DNA of 64,000 bases, taken from Chlorops oryzae. Lineage: Eukaryota > Arthropoda > Insecta > Diptera > Chloropidae. How positions within the stretch are numbered: the stretch's first letter is position 1; each line of letters starts with the position of its first letter. The position numbers were made by a program, and so were the translations under genes. The stretch is taken from contig CM035806.1 in the NCBI GenBank assembly GCA_020466095.1, forward strand, positions 19,804,571 through 19,868,570, in the 5' to 3' direction. This document shows, one piece after another, positions 34,851-48,300 of this stretch. Below the pieces are notes generated by a model. That model worked only from the letters and a program-made list of their open reading frames with translations. It was not told the DNA's origin and did no database searches.

Positions 34851-37800
34851 GAGAAAATCGAGAGAAATAAAAAAGAAAAATTAAATTTTGGGAATTATTC
34901 GACATATCCAAAAAAATTAAATTTTTCATTTATTACTGCAGCTGAAAATCATTCTCTGCAAATCCTCATAAATGTCCCTACCAAATAAAAATTAAGAAAA
35001 TTATGAAGAAAAAAAAAAAAACAAAAAAGCCATAAAAAGAACGAATACGCTTCACTTCTCCATTTCTTCCTAAAATACTGGAAATTATTTTATTAAGAGA
35101 ACATTTCTCATAAGAGAATTAAAATATTAAATCCATGTAAATAGTTCTAAAATCTTGTTGTTATCGATGTACCTATCGCCGCACTCTTAAGTGATAGATT
35201 ACATATTTACGAGTACACATACATATGTCATATACACATAAATGCTATACACAAACATTTTGAGTGAAAACTTGCAAAAAACAAAAATCAAAAAATGAAA
35301 ACAATGAAAAAGAAAAATCAAAACAGAAATTTTAACATGCATTGAAGAAGAGAGGAAGATGCTCTTCTTTAGCACTTGTTGTAACATTTAATGTACATCA
35401 CAACCGAATGAAAAGTAATTACATTACGTATTTGTATTAGTGTTATGTAAACATTGATGTTTACTCCTTCAAAGTTCAAAGCCCGGTTCGAATAGTACAG
35501 CTTAAGGCTGTTGTTCTTGCAATTAGATATTTTTGAAATTAATTAAAAAAAAGGAACAGAAAATGGAATAAATAAGAGATATTGAGATAGAAGCTTGGCT
35601 GTTTATGAAAATGTTTTATAGGACATGTTTGTTTTGTTTGTTAAGACAAACAATGAGAAGCTCAATAAGAGGAATACGTATGTATGTATGTAAATTGTAT
35701 ACCGAAGGAATGAGAGTGCTTTCATATTTAAAGTCTCATTTTAGAGAGACAAATCCATCACATTTGAAGTTCATTGATTGAATTTCTTCTTAGGACTAAT
35801 TTATCGGTTGAATATTATTTAAAAACGAGTTAACGAGTTTATCCATTCTTTCATATGTTTGAGATACTCACATACAAAAATTCAATAGCTCTATCACTTA
35901 TCTACAATTCTTCAGAGAGCGAAACTACTGCTAATGCGCGAACGAAACAATTCTTCGTCTTTTAGCCTTTAAAAGTCCCTTCAAGACAATATCTCATTCA
36001 ATTCACTCCCCTCCCCCAAATTTTTTTTATTTTGTTAATTTTTCTTTAATCCATACAGAGCTCTCTGAACGAATTTGATCGAGCATAGATCGTCTCATAG
36101 AAAAAATCAATAGAATTTCTAGCAAAAAAACTCCAACCTCTAATCTAAAAATGGTAAAAATCCCTCAATCTGGCATCGCTGTTCTACAGTTCTGTCGACT
36201 TGAGTTTGGAGGGTGTGAGCGTGAGGCGAAGGTCTCCAAATTCTTTAGCTAAAAACGCGAAAATCTCCTCTACGAGATTGCCCTAAACTGATGCCAAATG
36301 GTCAGTACAATGCATTGGCGTACGTACGAGGTTATTTTGAGGCATTCAAACACCAATCGGAAATTCGAGAAATTAGTCTCGATAAAAAGTTTTTTTTATG
36401 CCTAAAACCCCACCGAAAATAATTTTCTACGCATGTACAATGTACTTGCTTCACTCGATTTGCTCGATCCAATCTACACAGATGTACCTCAAGAGGTAAT
36501 TTATCGAATGTCTAAAAATGTTTCAACGATTTCCGAGAAAACTCCAAGTACCCATGTACTCCCATTAAGATCTACTTATATAAAAATACAATTTCTTATT
36601 ACAGAAAATTAAAGACAGTCCTTTTTCAAGGACATCAATGCAATGAAAGCCTTAAGTTCCATCATGCTTAGGTTGTATGTAAGAACGTAGGAAGAGAGTT
36701 ACGTTTGTGATTTAAAATTATATATCGATGTGAATTTAAAAGTAAAATTAATTTTTTTTTTAATAAATCGAAAGGAAGTTTGGAACAAAACGTCATATTG
36801 AATATTGAGCAGAGTTGTCTTAAGAAGGAAATCAATGAAATTAAAAAGAAAAAATAATAAATAAAAATTTTAAAAAAATTTAAAAAATTTTAAAAAATTG
36901 AAAAAAAAAATTAAATAAAAAAAAAACTAAGAAAAAAATTTTAGTGGAAAAATGTAATAACTTCAAAATAGATAAATGTTTATTTACCGTGCATTGTTGT
37001 CAGCATTGGAAAATAATCTTTTTTCAGAAAAAAGACTATAAGACTCGTTTTAAATATATGTATACCTAAATTGTATTTGTATTTGTAAATGTACTTGTTT
37101 ATGTATTTGTACATGGCTTTGTGAAGTGCATGAAAAAGAGGAAAGGAAATTAGAAGAGGCGTGTCTTTACGCTCGTTTCAATTCACACTGTGCGTGGATT
37201 TACACTTTAGTGCACTTTCCTATTAGAATTTATGAACTTAATTTAATTTAATTTAATTTAATTCTTTTTTTCCAAAGACACTGAAAATAAAATTTCAATC
37301 TAATTTCGTGCAAAGTTTTCTTACTGAAAATTTTTTTCCCAGTGAAAAAGCCAATTACTATATGAGAAGAGCCATATTCTCGTTTTAGACTGATTGCTGG
37401 GATAAAAACTGAATTTGTAATCTAATTGTATCTACACTGTAAAAAAAAAAAAAAAAAAAACTGAAAAAATATTAGATTTTTGAAAAAAATTAAAATAAAA
37501 TACATCTAATTGTGAACCTAAATCAATGTATAAGAAATAATTAATAAAAATGACACTTAAAATTGCTCATTAAATATGAATGGATCTGATTATGAAATGG
37601 CAAAATGAATTATTCAAGAATGTGTAAAAGAGTAGGTATATCAAAATATAATTAATGAAGGAAAAAACCAAAACAAACAAAAGAGAAATTAAGTAAAATA
37701 TAATCATCTTCATCTAAAAAGCAGTATAAGTGGTACAAAAAAAGATTATTTATTTTTTAGCATAAGAAATTAATTTTAAAATATATATTATTATATATTA

Positions 37801-38132
37801 TTCAATAAAATGTTTCAAACAAACAAAAATCATTTTGATTTTCTAAGTTTATTTTGTTCGTCGATTTTGATTAACCCTTTCGAACCGAAAAGTTACTGTC
37901 AGACCTAGTAATATTTTATTTTGATCAATTTCACTGCCCGCTATAGGTTATAAGTGTGAGTAAAAAGTTAAACAGTGACCCATCATACCCTATCATAGCC
38001 TACAGGGGAAGGAGGAGGCGCTGGGATACATATGTCCCAATCTTCAAAAATTGCGTTACGTAATATTTGAACGCTCCCTCTCTAGTTGGAGCTTTTTTTT
38101 TCTCCGTTCTTAGTGCCAAAACGTTCTTTCTA

Positions 38133-39324
38133 CACTCAAAAAATTCCGTCGTAGAATCTATGATATCCGACGTAGAATCTATTATATCCGCAATTGAAAT
38201 AGGTCCAATTGCAAGATATAATAGATTCTACGACCGCTTTGCAGTAGTTTCTACGATGAGGAATGTCATTGATTTCAACGATATATAACGTAGATTCAAC
38301 GATATCCATCTTAGGAACTACGATATTATATAATGGGAACTACGATATAATATAATAGGAACTACGATATTATATTGTAGGAACTACGATATCAAATCAT
38401 AGGAACTACGGTATCGAATCTTGAAAACAAGGTCGGCGGGTTCGATCCCTGCTGCAGCGAGCGTCGTTTTTTTTTTTTTTTTGGGAAAAGCAGATAATTT
38501 AACATTTATATTATTGAAAAAACTGAGAAATAAAAGATTTTAACAATCCTTTAATGCTTACAAAATAAAAAATAAAAATTTATAGGAATTTCTTGAAAGA
38601 GCTTGTGCGTGACGTTTTGGAAGGCGCGATGAAATCAACTATTTATTTGGTTCGCGCAACTTACTTTCTGTTCCGTATTTTTTCCTTGAAATTTACTTGC
38701 CAGTTTAATTATTCTCCTTTTTTCCACAAATTTTTTTGCCTGCAACAGGATTCGAACTCGGACCTTCCAGATTACAAGTCGAGCACACTTCAACTACGCC
38801 ATCGCGAGATATGATTTGAGCTTGCTAGTTTTGTTATATCAATGTAAGTGGGAAACAGTAGAAACTATTAGATTGACAGTAGAACTTATTGTATTTTACG
38901 TAGGTTCTATGATATTTCCATCGCAGATTCTATGATATTTAAATCGTTACATCTATGATGAACAAAATTCTTCCACAGTAGAAACTATGAATTTACAATA
39001 GAAATTATTGTATTTTACGTAGATTCTATGACATTTCCATCGTAGATTCTATGATATTGAAATCGTAAAATCTATGACGGACAAAATTCTTCCACAGTAG
39101 AAACTATTGAATTTACAATAGAAATTATTGTATTATACGTAGATTCTATGACATTTCCATCGTAGATTCTATGATATTTAAATCGTAAAATCTATGATGG
39201 GCATATTTCTTCCACAGTAGAAACTATTATATTTACAGTAGAACTTATTGTATTTTTCGTAGCTTCTATTATATTTTTCTACGTCTTCCTATCGTAGAAA
39301 CAACGATGCATAATTTTTTCAGTG
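38133..39324. mobile_element. composite element, CACTC/CAGTG ends with GTAGAATCTATGATAT arrays
   Basis: TA then CACTCAAAAAATT on the left and AATTTTTTCAGTG then TA on the right. Both flanks of the inside are arrays of about 15-90 bp units built on GTAGAATCTATGATAT or GTAGGAACTACGATAT. The centre holds two tRNA-like pieces in opposite orientation: a B-box-like GGGTTCGATCCC near 38438 (+) and a fuller copy at 38738-38810 (-). No protein coding. Confidence 0.7.
38738..38810 (-). repeat. tRNA-like module 4 (Thr-like anticodon)
   Basis: On the minus strand: A-box TGGCGTAGTTG, loop CTTGTAATC (TGT), B-box AGTTCGAATCC. It lies in the composite element 38133-39324. Confidence 0.55.
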
Positions 39325-41102
39325 TAGACAAGAAAATGAAATATTAAATCGCTTATAAGCTCTAGTCATAAGTAAAAGAAAGTTAATTCTCGGCCACAGT
39401 TTTCGAGATCGATTCGATATTTACCTGTACTCAATCTACCAAAACCAAATATAGGAATTTCCCACATTTATCAAGTACGTTGAGGAACTACAGTCAACAT
39501 TTTTTTTTTTTTTTATACATTCGATGACCTCTAAAAATTGTCACCATTTTATTAAAGTTGGATCTGAAATTAACTTATTTTTTTTTGTTTTTTGAGTAAC
39601 ATCTTACGAAAAGCCAACGATGCTTTTCGATTGCTCGTAGTCAAAATATGTATGTTACATAGCTAGGAGGTTCGCTTAGGTGTACAGATCTGTATTTTTA
39701 GACTTATCATCTGCGCTCAAAAAAGGAAGAAAAAAAAAACTCGATTCACAGCACCCCTATATCTATTCCCAAAGCATATTTACGTTTGTACATATGTATG
39801 TGTGCCTGAAGAGAAAAAGCTTCAACCACAAAATAACCATTAATTCCAAGGCTCAACTTAGTTTTTATTGTCGTTGCCATGGCCACATTCGATTCATCTC
39901 TTAACTTAACAATTACGGTAAGTAAAGAAGCTCTTGGATATTAAATTGATACCAAGCGTGCGTACCTTATCGGTTAAGGTAAGATCTGAATCCGAAAATA
40001 AATAGCGATTGTCTCAAATGGCAACGAGAATGCAAAAGTTCGAAGGACTAAAATTATTCCGTCGCCGAAAATAACTTATTATTAGGTGTTTGACATTTGC
40101 TTGAGAGGGAAAGAGAAAGAATGCGAGAGATAGAGAGAGAGAGAGAGAGAGAGTCATCATTAAAAATCCATTACGATGACTAAATCAACCGAAAAAACAA
40201 GCGCCCATTCACGGTTGCCCGACATCCTTGCGACATTGTGTAGGGATGGAAGGCGAAATTCTCAAACATTAACTTTGCTCAATTCGTTTCACGAATGGAA
40301 ACTAAGAAGTCTCGCTAATGCTCAAAAGGGTGAGTTGGATTAGCACGAAAAATCTCTAACAAATAATAACAACAATAACAACAACAACAACAACAACAAC
40401 TACAGCGACAAAATAAGAAAAAAAATACTTCTTTGTGACTTCATGATGAGCGTAGCAACCACATGAAAATAGTTGCGAGAAGGCAACCATGTAAAGCAAA
40501 GGCGGCAGGACGAAGAGAACTCGCCCAACATTTTGATCGCTGTCAGTGCGAAAGCTAATTTACAATCCTTTTAGTGGCCTTCTCGATTAGCGCGCTCCAT
40601 CGGACTTTCCCTTCTGCTTTAACTTTCACTCATCGATTCACTTCGGAACGAACTGGAAACGAAGTTTCTGGCATCGTTGCTTCCGGCATCATTAACACCA
40701 AAAAACTGTATGCTGAGAAAATCATAAATTAAATTTTTAGCAGATTACCATTGGTTGCAGGCCAAACCTTCGACTTCGTCAGTGAGGTTTGACAATTAGC
40801 AAAAGCCATATATCATTTGTCAGAAGAGGAATATATATTTTTTTTTTCTTTTTGAATTCAGCTTCTCGTTTGGTTTCATTTTTGTTTCGTTTTGTTGCGC
40901 TCTGTTTCGTTTCCGTGTCCAGTTTAAATGTTTCAAAAGACCTCATCATAACCCATTCAATGGCTCTCGGTAATACTTACAAATAGATTTAAGAGTTTTT
41001 ATTATAGCACGCTTTTCAAATCAAGGTCAGACAAGGGAAGTCCTTCTGCGTGAGCAAATGAATTCCTGTCAAAGTAATCGCATTTATTCCGTCGAAATAT
41101 TA

Positions 41103-41270
41103 GGGGTATTCACAAAGGCGCCGGAAAATAGGAAAGTCGGAAAATCGGAAAATTTTAACTGCTTAAAAAGTTGTGCAAGATACAAAAAAAGTTTAAACAA
41201 TTTTTAAGAAGTCGCGATTTTCCGATTTTCCGACTTTCCAACGTTTTTAACACGCCTTTTTGAATACCCC
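41103..41270. mobile_element. TA-MITE, 168 bp
   Basis: Inverted ends GGGGTATTCACAAAGGCG and CGCCTTTTTGAATACCCC flanked by TA. Inner arms carry GGAAAGTCGGAAAATCGGAA and its complement. Confidence 0.85.
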
Positions 41271-41774
41271 TATTATGTCGAAATATTGCTGGAAAAGAAA
41301 ACGGAAGAAAATCCCTTGTACGTGGATAGTAAAGCTGAAAAAATTGTATATTGAATGAGAATGGAGAAAATAATAAGAAAAGAAAGAAAAATATAGGAAT
41401 AAAAAAAAAAACCAAGAGAAGCAACAATATTTTTTCTTTATATAGTGTTCTTCACACCAACCGACGACAGAAACAAAAGAAATTCCCAAACATAAGAAAT
41501 AATGTGTCTAAGATGGCGAACGAGCATTGCGTCCGAAGTACCTCGACGTACCTATGTACTTTTGAAAAGTTTTTGGGAGAAGACAAAAAAGTATATTCTC
41601 AATATGTACATATGTATGTAGAAGGAATAAATTCAATTTGTTTTGGAGTTCATTCGAGTTCTATGGAGAAAATAAAATCACTCATCAGATTATATTAGAA
41701 TAGTTAGTTGAAAACTTCATCGACCATTCTAGGAAACGCTCCATGGAGACATTCCAGCTCATGCACGACTCTAA

Positions 41775-41919
41775 GCCGGCCTCACACTTGTTGGCTAACA
41801 ACGACCCCAAGGCACAGCAAATGAAAACATCAATCCGATTGTGGATGGGCATCTTCCAGCTTCCATTCGCAGCCAAGGATGCCCGCTGTTCATTCGAAAA
41901 GGTAACGTGTGAGGCCGGC
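41775..41919. mobile_element. short MITE with GCCGGCCTCACAC ends
   Basis: Ends GCCGGCCTCACAC and GTGTGAGGCCGGC in a 145-bp span; CTAA precedes it and TTAG follows. No clear target duplication. Confidence 0.65.
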
Positions 41920-43224
41920 ATTAGTGGCAAGAGGTTTTTAGAAAATGACACGCAGCAAAATTGCTTAAAGTCCTTAGAAAAGTCTTATGAATGTTGACGA
42001 CGGTGTGACGCTTTATATATATATATATATGAATGTATGTATTTATTTGCGTATCTCAGCAGGTGCGATTGTTAAGGTTTCCCTTAAGGATTTGGATTCT
42101 TTAGGACCCTGCTAGTTGTAGCGAAAACATCAACTGTTGCAGTAAACGGAGATACGCCCTCGTCTTCATATTAACTAAGTCGTAAATAGCGTTCACTCAT
42201 TTCTCAGATTTTCCTTGCCTTCCTTTAGATAGGTACAATATTCACCTCAGATATTAGTTTTTCTTAAGCACTTATTGTCCGATATAAATCGTTCGCTGGG
42301 ACTTTATGAACTGCATTTAAGATTAAATCATCGCTTAAAACACTGATGGCTTCTTGGCAATGAAAACCTTCAAAGGATAATTCTCAAAAGTGATAAGCAT
42401 GACATAGAGCGTTTGGCGTTTGACTCAAGCAAACTATGAGAATTTTATCCAAACGGACAAGCACGACGAGTCCTTCAGCATTGTAGAAGAGAAGCAACAA
42501 TTATTGAGAAAAATCATCTTTCAAATGAATTGGCGACTATGGTGACCATGTTCCGAAAGAGTAAAGAATGAGAAACGCCTGATTGATCAAAAGAAAAAAA
42601 AAAAAAAAAATTAAAGTACAAATAGACTAGCTCCTTCAAAAGAAAAGCGATAGAGATTTTGGGTCCCCAAGATTTTTAGCTGTTTATACACGAGCTCGTG
42701 AAGAAAAAATTTAAGAAACGAATATAAACACATGGTCACTTTATATGCGAACAGCACCATGGTGTGGCCAAGGATAGACACTTTGGTTAGCTTCAATGAA
42801 CTTAAATTGTGTTAAGCTAACTGAAGGGGAAGGAAGTCGCTGGCTGCACTTTATTTATGTGAAACTACGGAAACGTAAATAAGTTTAGGAATTATGCCAG
42901 CAACAGGATCTTAAGGCCTTCGCAAACATTATGGTTCAAAAGGTTTCCTTGGACATGAGAATTTAAAAAAAAAACTGTTTTCAGGATTTTCTTTCATGTT
43001 TCACAAGATACAAATAATGGTAGGTTAGATGAAAGGAACTTGCACACTTTGAAAGTGTTGCGGACTGGAAAGATTGATGATTTTATTCGAATAGGAATTC
43101 TATTTGAATAGGCAATTGTGTGTAGACTCTAACGAGAGAAAATGGGCGTTTTTTTTTTTTATTGTGGTACTGCATTTTGGATATTTAATATAAATTGGAT
43201 ATCAGCCCAGCCAAACATATACGG

Positions 43225-43345
43225 AGTGCTCCTAAAAAGAGTGTAAAGAACTCTTTTTAAGCACACTGACGAAGTGTTTTCGGAGTGCTCCGAATATGAG
43301 TGTAAAAGAACTCCTAACGGAGCTCTTCGAAGAAGTGCTTCTGCC
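43225..43345. repeat. GGAGTGCTCC palindromic units
   Basis: CGGAGTGCTCCTAAAAAGAG, AAGAACTCTTTTTAAGC, TTTCGGAGTGCTCCGAAT and GTAAAAGAACTCCTAACGGA in about 120 bp; likely the array part of another composite element. Confidence 0.45.
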
Positions 43346-43989
43346 AAGGCCTCAAAAATCCCACGTCTAGGAGTATTTAGGGAGACCAAACGAGTCATTA
43401 AAAAATACATAAAACTGAAGGAAAGTCCAAACATGCTCCTAAGCAGCCCTGCAGTAATGAGCCGGTCAGTTTCCTAAGAAGGACTGGTCTTTGACCGGTC
43501 CAAACCTACCGGTTATATTATGGCAGTTCGCTCCATCGAACTCGGCTAGCCGGTGGTCGGTAATAAAGTGGTTGGTTACCCTTAGCCTGTAAATGACACT
43601 TTAATCAACTTAAAATATATATAGGAAATTTGTTGTTTTTTTTTTTCCTTATTTGAGTAGCCTAAGACCAGACAAAAATAGGACAATTGACCCAAAAAAA
43701 CTGGCCTACTGTCAGCCGTTTAGCGGACTGGTTCTTCTCCAATGACAAGCCCATGCTAAAAATGTCAGTTGAATACATTAGAAGTGGAATTATGAGGGGA
43801 CAAGTAATGGTAAGATGAAGGAATGACCGAAGGCTACACTTGGGTCAGTCCATATTACTGCAGGGAGCATTGAAGCAATCATGAAAGATAAGTTTTGAGA
43901 TCCCAAAAAGTACACTTTTTGTATACAAGGCTCTTGGGCTCTTTTGGAGCTCCTGTCGGATCATTTTAGGGCCATTTACGCTCCGAAAA

Positions 43990-44260
43990 GGGAGTCTTTA
44001 GGGGGGGAAATGCAGGTTTTTCCAGGAATTTTCTTCACAGGAATTTTCTTTAGGATTTAAGGAACCATTAAGGAAAATTTTTTTTTCAAAAACCCTGTAG
44101 GAAATGTCATTATGAAGCGTGTAAACATTAAAAATTAAACAATATTTTTTAAATGTAACGGTTTTTATTTCCCGCCAAAATAATATTTCAAAAAATTTTT
44201 CCAAAAATAACAAAAAAACCAAAATTTTCAAAGTTTCCGAGATATCACTACTTGAAATTT
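43990..44260. repeat. single copy of the 62.5-kb tandem-repeat unit
   Basis: GCAGGTTTTTCCAGGAATTT, ATTATGAAGCGTGTAAAC, AACGGTTTTTATTTCCCGCC and TTTCCGAGATATC occur in the same order as in the 62491-64000 array. Confidence 0.8.
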
Positions 44261-44274
44261 TGGCATCCACCTCA

Positions 44275-44485
44275 TGAATTTGAGTCATTAATGGCTTTGA
44301 GTTTTCGTCAACCATGGATTTGAGTCATTAATGACTTTGAGTTTTCGTCAACCATGGATTTGAGTTTTCGTCAACCATGGCTTTGAGTTTTCGTCAACCA
44401 TGGATTTGAGTCATTAATGACTTTGAGTTTTCGTCAACCATGGATTTGAGTTTTCGTCAACCATGGATTTGAGTCATTAATGACT
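44275..44485. repeat. minisatellite, ATTTGAGTCATTAATGACTT / TTTTCGTCAACCATGG
   Basis: About five composite units alternating a 20-bp GAGTCATTAATGACT module and a TTTGAGTTTTCGTCAACCATGG module, some lacking the first module. Units are near-identical, suggesting recent expansion. Confidence 0.9.
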
Positions 44486-45171
44486 GAGTTCTTGCAAAGA
44501 GTATAGAACGCATTATAACAGTTTGCAAGTTTGAAACTTTTGTTATAGAGCCATAGTGCAGACACGAACCGATTTGGTCAAGACGCAAACTTTTGTTATA
44601 GAGATCTAGTTCATACAAAATTTGTTCCTATCTCAGACTCGAACTTTGTTGTAGATATGTAGCTCAGACACGGGCATTCGTTTCACAGACCTAGACTAGT
44701 CACAAACCGATAAAATTTCAGAGCTTTAAGAGTTGCATTTTCGTGGCACAAAAAGTAGACGTGGCAGCGTTACGAAGTTAAACGTTTCCAACTTTGGGGC
44801 ACAACAGTAAGCTATGGTCCGAATTTTAACACTGTGGGTTCAAAATTGTGGAATTTCGGTCCACCCCTTTTTATGGGGTTGGGGGTTTGGGTGGTTTGAT
44901 TTCTAAAATTTTATTTGGAATTTCATGAATATTTGCAAAGAAACGTCCATGCCAAATTTCATTGTTCTAGGGAAACTCCTTCTATCATTTACCAAGAAAT
45001 ATATGGAGGTCAAGCACTCGATCCGTACGCGTGATTTGTTTTTCTACCATTATCCTCACATGTGTACTGGATATTGGTACTGAGAGCATCTATCTATATG
45101 CACTTACGTTTTTCTAATTAGGGGTTCTCCATTAAATACGTAAGATTTTTATTACTGTTTTCAGGTTCGCG

Positions 45172-45390
45172 TCCTAAGTCTAAAATACAATCAAACAACT
45201 GAATTTTTTTTTCACAAAATTGATGGCAGCTCCAAAACCAGAGCTGAGAAAAAATTTTCAAAAATGCTCCTTACCACCCCAATCCAAAACTCTTAACAAA
45301 GTTTCTGAAAGTACTCGGTGAATATAGCAACGCCTCATACTTAGTTAAGTCAGATTGTATAAAGTTATTTTTTAAATCGATCTCAAAAAT
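45172..45390. repeat. dispersed repeat block, copy 2, with inverted partner at 62.1 kb
   Basis: 45305-45390 matches 8138-8225. The adjoining 45172-45300 (AACAACTGAA, TTGATGGCAGCTCCAAAACC, TACCACCC, CCAAAACTCTTAACA) is the reverse complement of 62111-62233 with moderate divergence. Confidence 0.65.
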
Positions 45391-48300
45391 TGGGGACGAG
45401 AATTAAGTTGCGCACTTACTTATGCCTATATCTCGTAACGAGCTAAAAAATCTCTTTCCTATCTATAAAAAAGTTTTAGCCCTACACTCGAACAAAATAT
45501 TAATAGCACATATCGATCCATTAAAAAATAAAAACTCCATCTAATTGGTGCAAATTGCAAAAATCTGGAAAATTTTACGAATTTTTCAACTCCTTTTAAC
45601 TTTTGTGGCCCATAGTTCTCATACCAATAAGAATATTTTAAAAATTTTCTTATGAAAATATAGAAAAAATATTACTAAACAACTTCTTCAAGTACACGAA
45701 CTCTATCTGAGCGCTCCTTAATACCGTTTTTCCACTTCAAATCTAAAGAATTTTTACCAAAAATCAGAGGAAAAAACTCAAATTACCCTTTCAATATGGA
45801 CGAAATTTTACAACCCAACGCAAATGGCTCCGAACCATGAAAATAATATCTAATCAGTGTTGCAATTTTTTTTTTTCTGGAAAATCTCCCTAAATTTCTT
45901 TTTACCTTCGCTCACATGCGATTTTCGCAATTTGATACTCGCACTTGATTTGGCTAGTCAACTTTTGGAGTCTCAGTTCGGAAGGGGCTTAATGCATTTC
46001 AAATCAATATATCGTGAGTACTTTCTCAGGGGGCTTAAAGCCCCAGCGTTTCACGGACATCCCATAGATTTCAGTTTTTTGTTTTTTGCCTTCACTGGTG
46101 CTCCAACTACTCGTAATAAAAACTTCAGATTTTCTCTTGAGCCCAATATTCCCGATGACTTTATACTCGCAATAAGGGGACCTAACCCATTAGGAGCTGT
46201 TCTGACAAAAACTGGAACCAACATAATCATTTAAATCGGCTTAATTATCGAAAATAATTACAAAAATATCACAGAACTAAAATTATGAAGCAAAATTTCG
46301 AAATGTTCCAAAAATTCGTGTGTGCACGTGCAGCGGAAGTACCGTCAATCAAAAGCAGTCCAAGAAGAAAAAAACAACCAAAAAAATTCATAGTTCTTTT
46401 CGAAGAAAATTCGTCATTATGAATGCTTCCAAAAATATGCCACCGAAAACTGTTCATGCAAATCACGAAAATAACTCAAGGCGCTCCCATCTTCCTGTTG
46501 CCCGTCTCATCACGTCCAAGACAGTTTTTTTTTTTTTTTGTTTGTTCCGACCGCACGGAGTGCATTTTCGGAGACTTCAAAATTCTGATGTCAGCGAAGC
46601 GCTCTGGTCCAATGGATTTGATTTCGTCAAAAGAATAATTTCCTTAATAATATATCATTCGAAATGACGTCGCCTTCGTGAAATACCTTCGCACAAATGC
46701 ACTCCCAAGGGAAGCTTCTTCATCGCCTGCCATATGGGTTCCACCTTTTATTATTATTTTTTTTTTTTTTTTTTGTTTTCTTGTCTTTTCCCACTTCTCT
46801 TCCCTTTGTCATGTCCCTTTATTTTTATTCAACCCCACCTATTTGTTTCCTACTTTTTCCGGAATCCGAACCAGTAAAGTCCAATGCCAGATGTTCGTCT
46901 TTTTCGTTTCGTTGCGTTTCGTTTTCTGCCTTCGAATCTCGTGTTCCACTTGATCAATGAGCCCTGTCTAGAAATGTGATGTTCTTGCGCGGGGGGTTTT
47001 TTTGTTATAAGAATTTTTCTACATTAACTTTTCAGTCAAATTTTCTTCACTGACGAATTTTTGTGTCAATATCAGTGTGTCTCATTGACTCTTTTATTGA
47101 GATTTTTTCCTGAGAATGCAAAGAATCAAATCCGCTGTAACTGATCGTGTACGATGTTTCCTGATTTTTTTAATTTTATGCATCTCTTTATTTAGGTCCT
47201 TAGATATTGCGCGATATATCTTCATAAACCCAATCCCTCTCGTCCGTCTTTCTGGATTTATTTAGGTCCACTCCTAAACGAGTTAACAAACCAACTTGAT
47301 ATTGGGAAAAGCAATATGAAAGACCCATAGGATGGTCCAAAAAAAAAAAAATAATAATTTGAGAGCACCAGACCTGTTGATAGGGTTGAACAATCGCGGA
47401 TCGCAGAAAAGAGCTTACCATAATATCCGAAATTAACTTCAAAGTAGGTTGACCCTTTTCGTTTGGTCGTCGTTTCGGGAATTGCTAAAATCAATTTTAC
47501 TTTTGCTAAGAGGCTCCGAATGGTTGAGTATCTCTGATGTTCCTTTTAACCATTTTCCCTATTTTTTGTTACACTCAAAGGGACATCAACGATAAAAAAA
47601 AAGAAATACAATACATAAGTAGAAATGAGGCTGTTAAATTGATCTGCCCAATGGGCTCGATCCAGCTTTTTTACCACTCTGGGCAAAATCAATTATTTCT
47701 CCGCTCCTATGGTGGCACCAATGGGCAATAGTTTTCGCATATCAATTAGCAATGCCGTTCCTAAACGTGACGCTCTGGGCATTTTCCCCCTAAATCGGGC
47801 TCTGATGCCCATGTTACACAATTTTTCTGTCTATTGTGCAGGGCATGACCTGCATTGTTAAAGTAAGTCAAGTTTAGTCCTATGAAAACACCTCGTTCCT
47901 CATGTATCTATCCTTTTTGTTGTCCCAAATTTAACATCAATAATTTTTTTTTTTTTTTTTTTTGACGAATTTTGCTTCGAATGAAAGTGGTAGGCAAATT
48001 TGGGCGTCCCTTCAAGATAAATTCAAACACTTATTGTGTTTCTAAAAAGATTGTAAGCCTTCGCACAGAACTGACATCCAATTCGTCACCTGTATCGAAA
48101 CTTGGACAATGTGGGCCCTGAGAAAATAACTCCTTTTCCAGCCCACCGTCAAGGTCTAGTCGGTCAGAATATAAAAAGAAAGTAGAATAAATTTTAACCA
48201 ATCAAGAATTCCTTATTCAAAAGGTACTATCGAGCGTCTCAAAAATCTTCAAAGACAAAAATGAAAATGAAAGAAAAATTTAAATTAAAATAAAAAGAGA

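Larger units (their letters stand above)
32400..38132. other. gene-free stretch between Elk and nidogen
   Basis: Apart from the GA satellite I see no gene. 36-38 kb is extremely AT-rich with many A/T runs and TTTAA repeats. A run-on composite repeat may begin at about 37435 (CACTGTAAAAAA). Confidence 0.55.
39325..43980. other. gene-free stretch
   Basis: Contains two MITEs, the AAC and GA microsatellites and the GGAGTGCTCC patch. Open frames near 41.7-42.0 kb on both strands belong to the short MITE and its surroundings and have no protein signature. Confidence 0.55.

Noticed and set aside
33931..34929. Open frames of 215-332 codons on both strands, Glu/Arg or Leu/Ser rich
   Set aside because: They are translations of the GA satellite; all frames are open because the repeat lacks stop codons.
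22407..38810. Possible functional tRNA genes
   Set aside because: B boxes are good, but acceptor stems do not pair and D arms are degenerate; they look like tRNA-derived repeats.
41685..41997. Overlapping open frames on both strands (84-88 codons)
   Set aside because: They straddle a short MITE with inverted ends; the mirrored peptides come from the palindrome.
45857..46234. 125-codon open frame upstream of nidogen
   Set aside because: No recognisable domain, starts in a T run, and lies in AT-rich repeat DNA; no splice or codon evidence.
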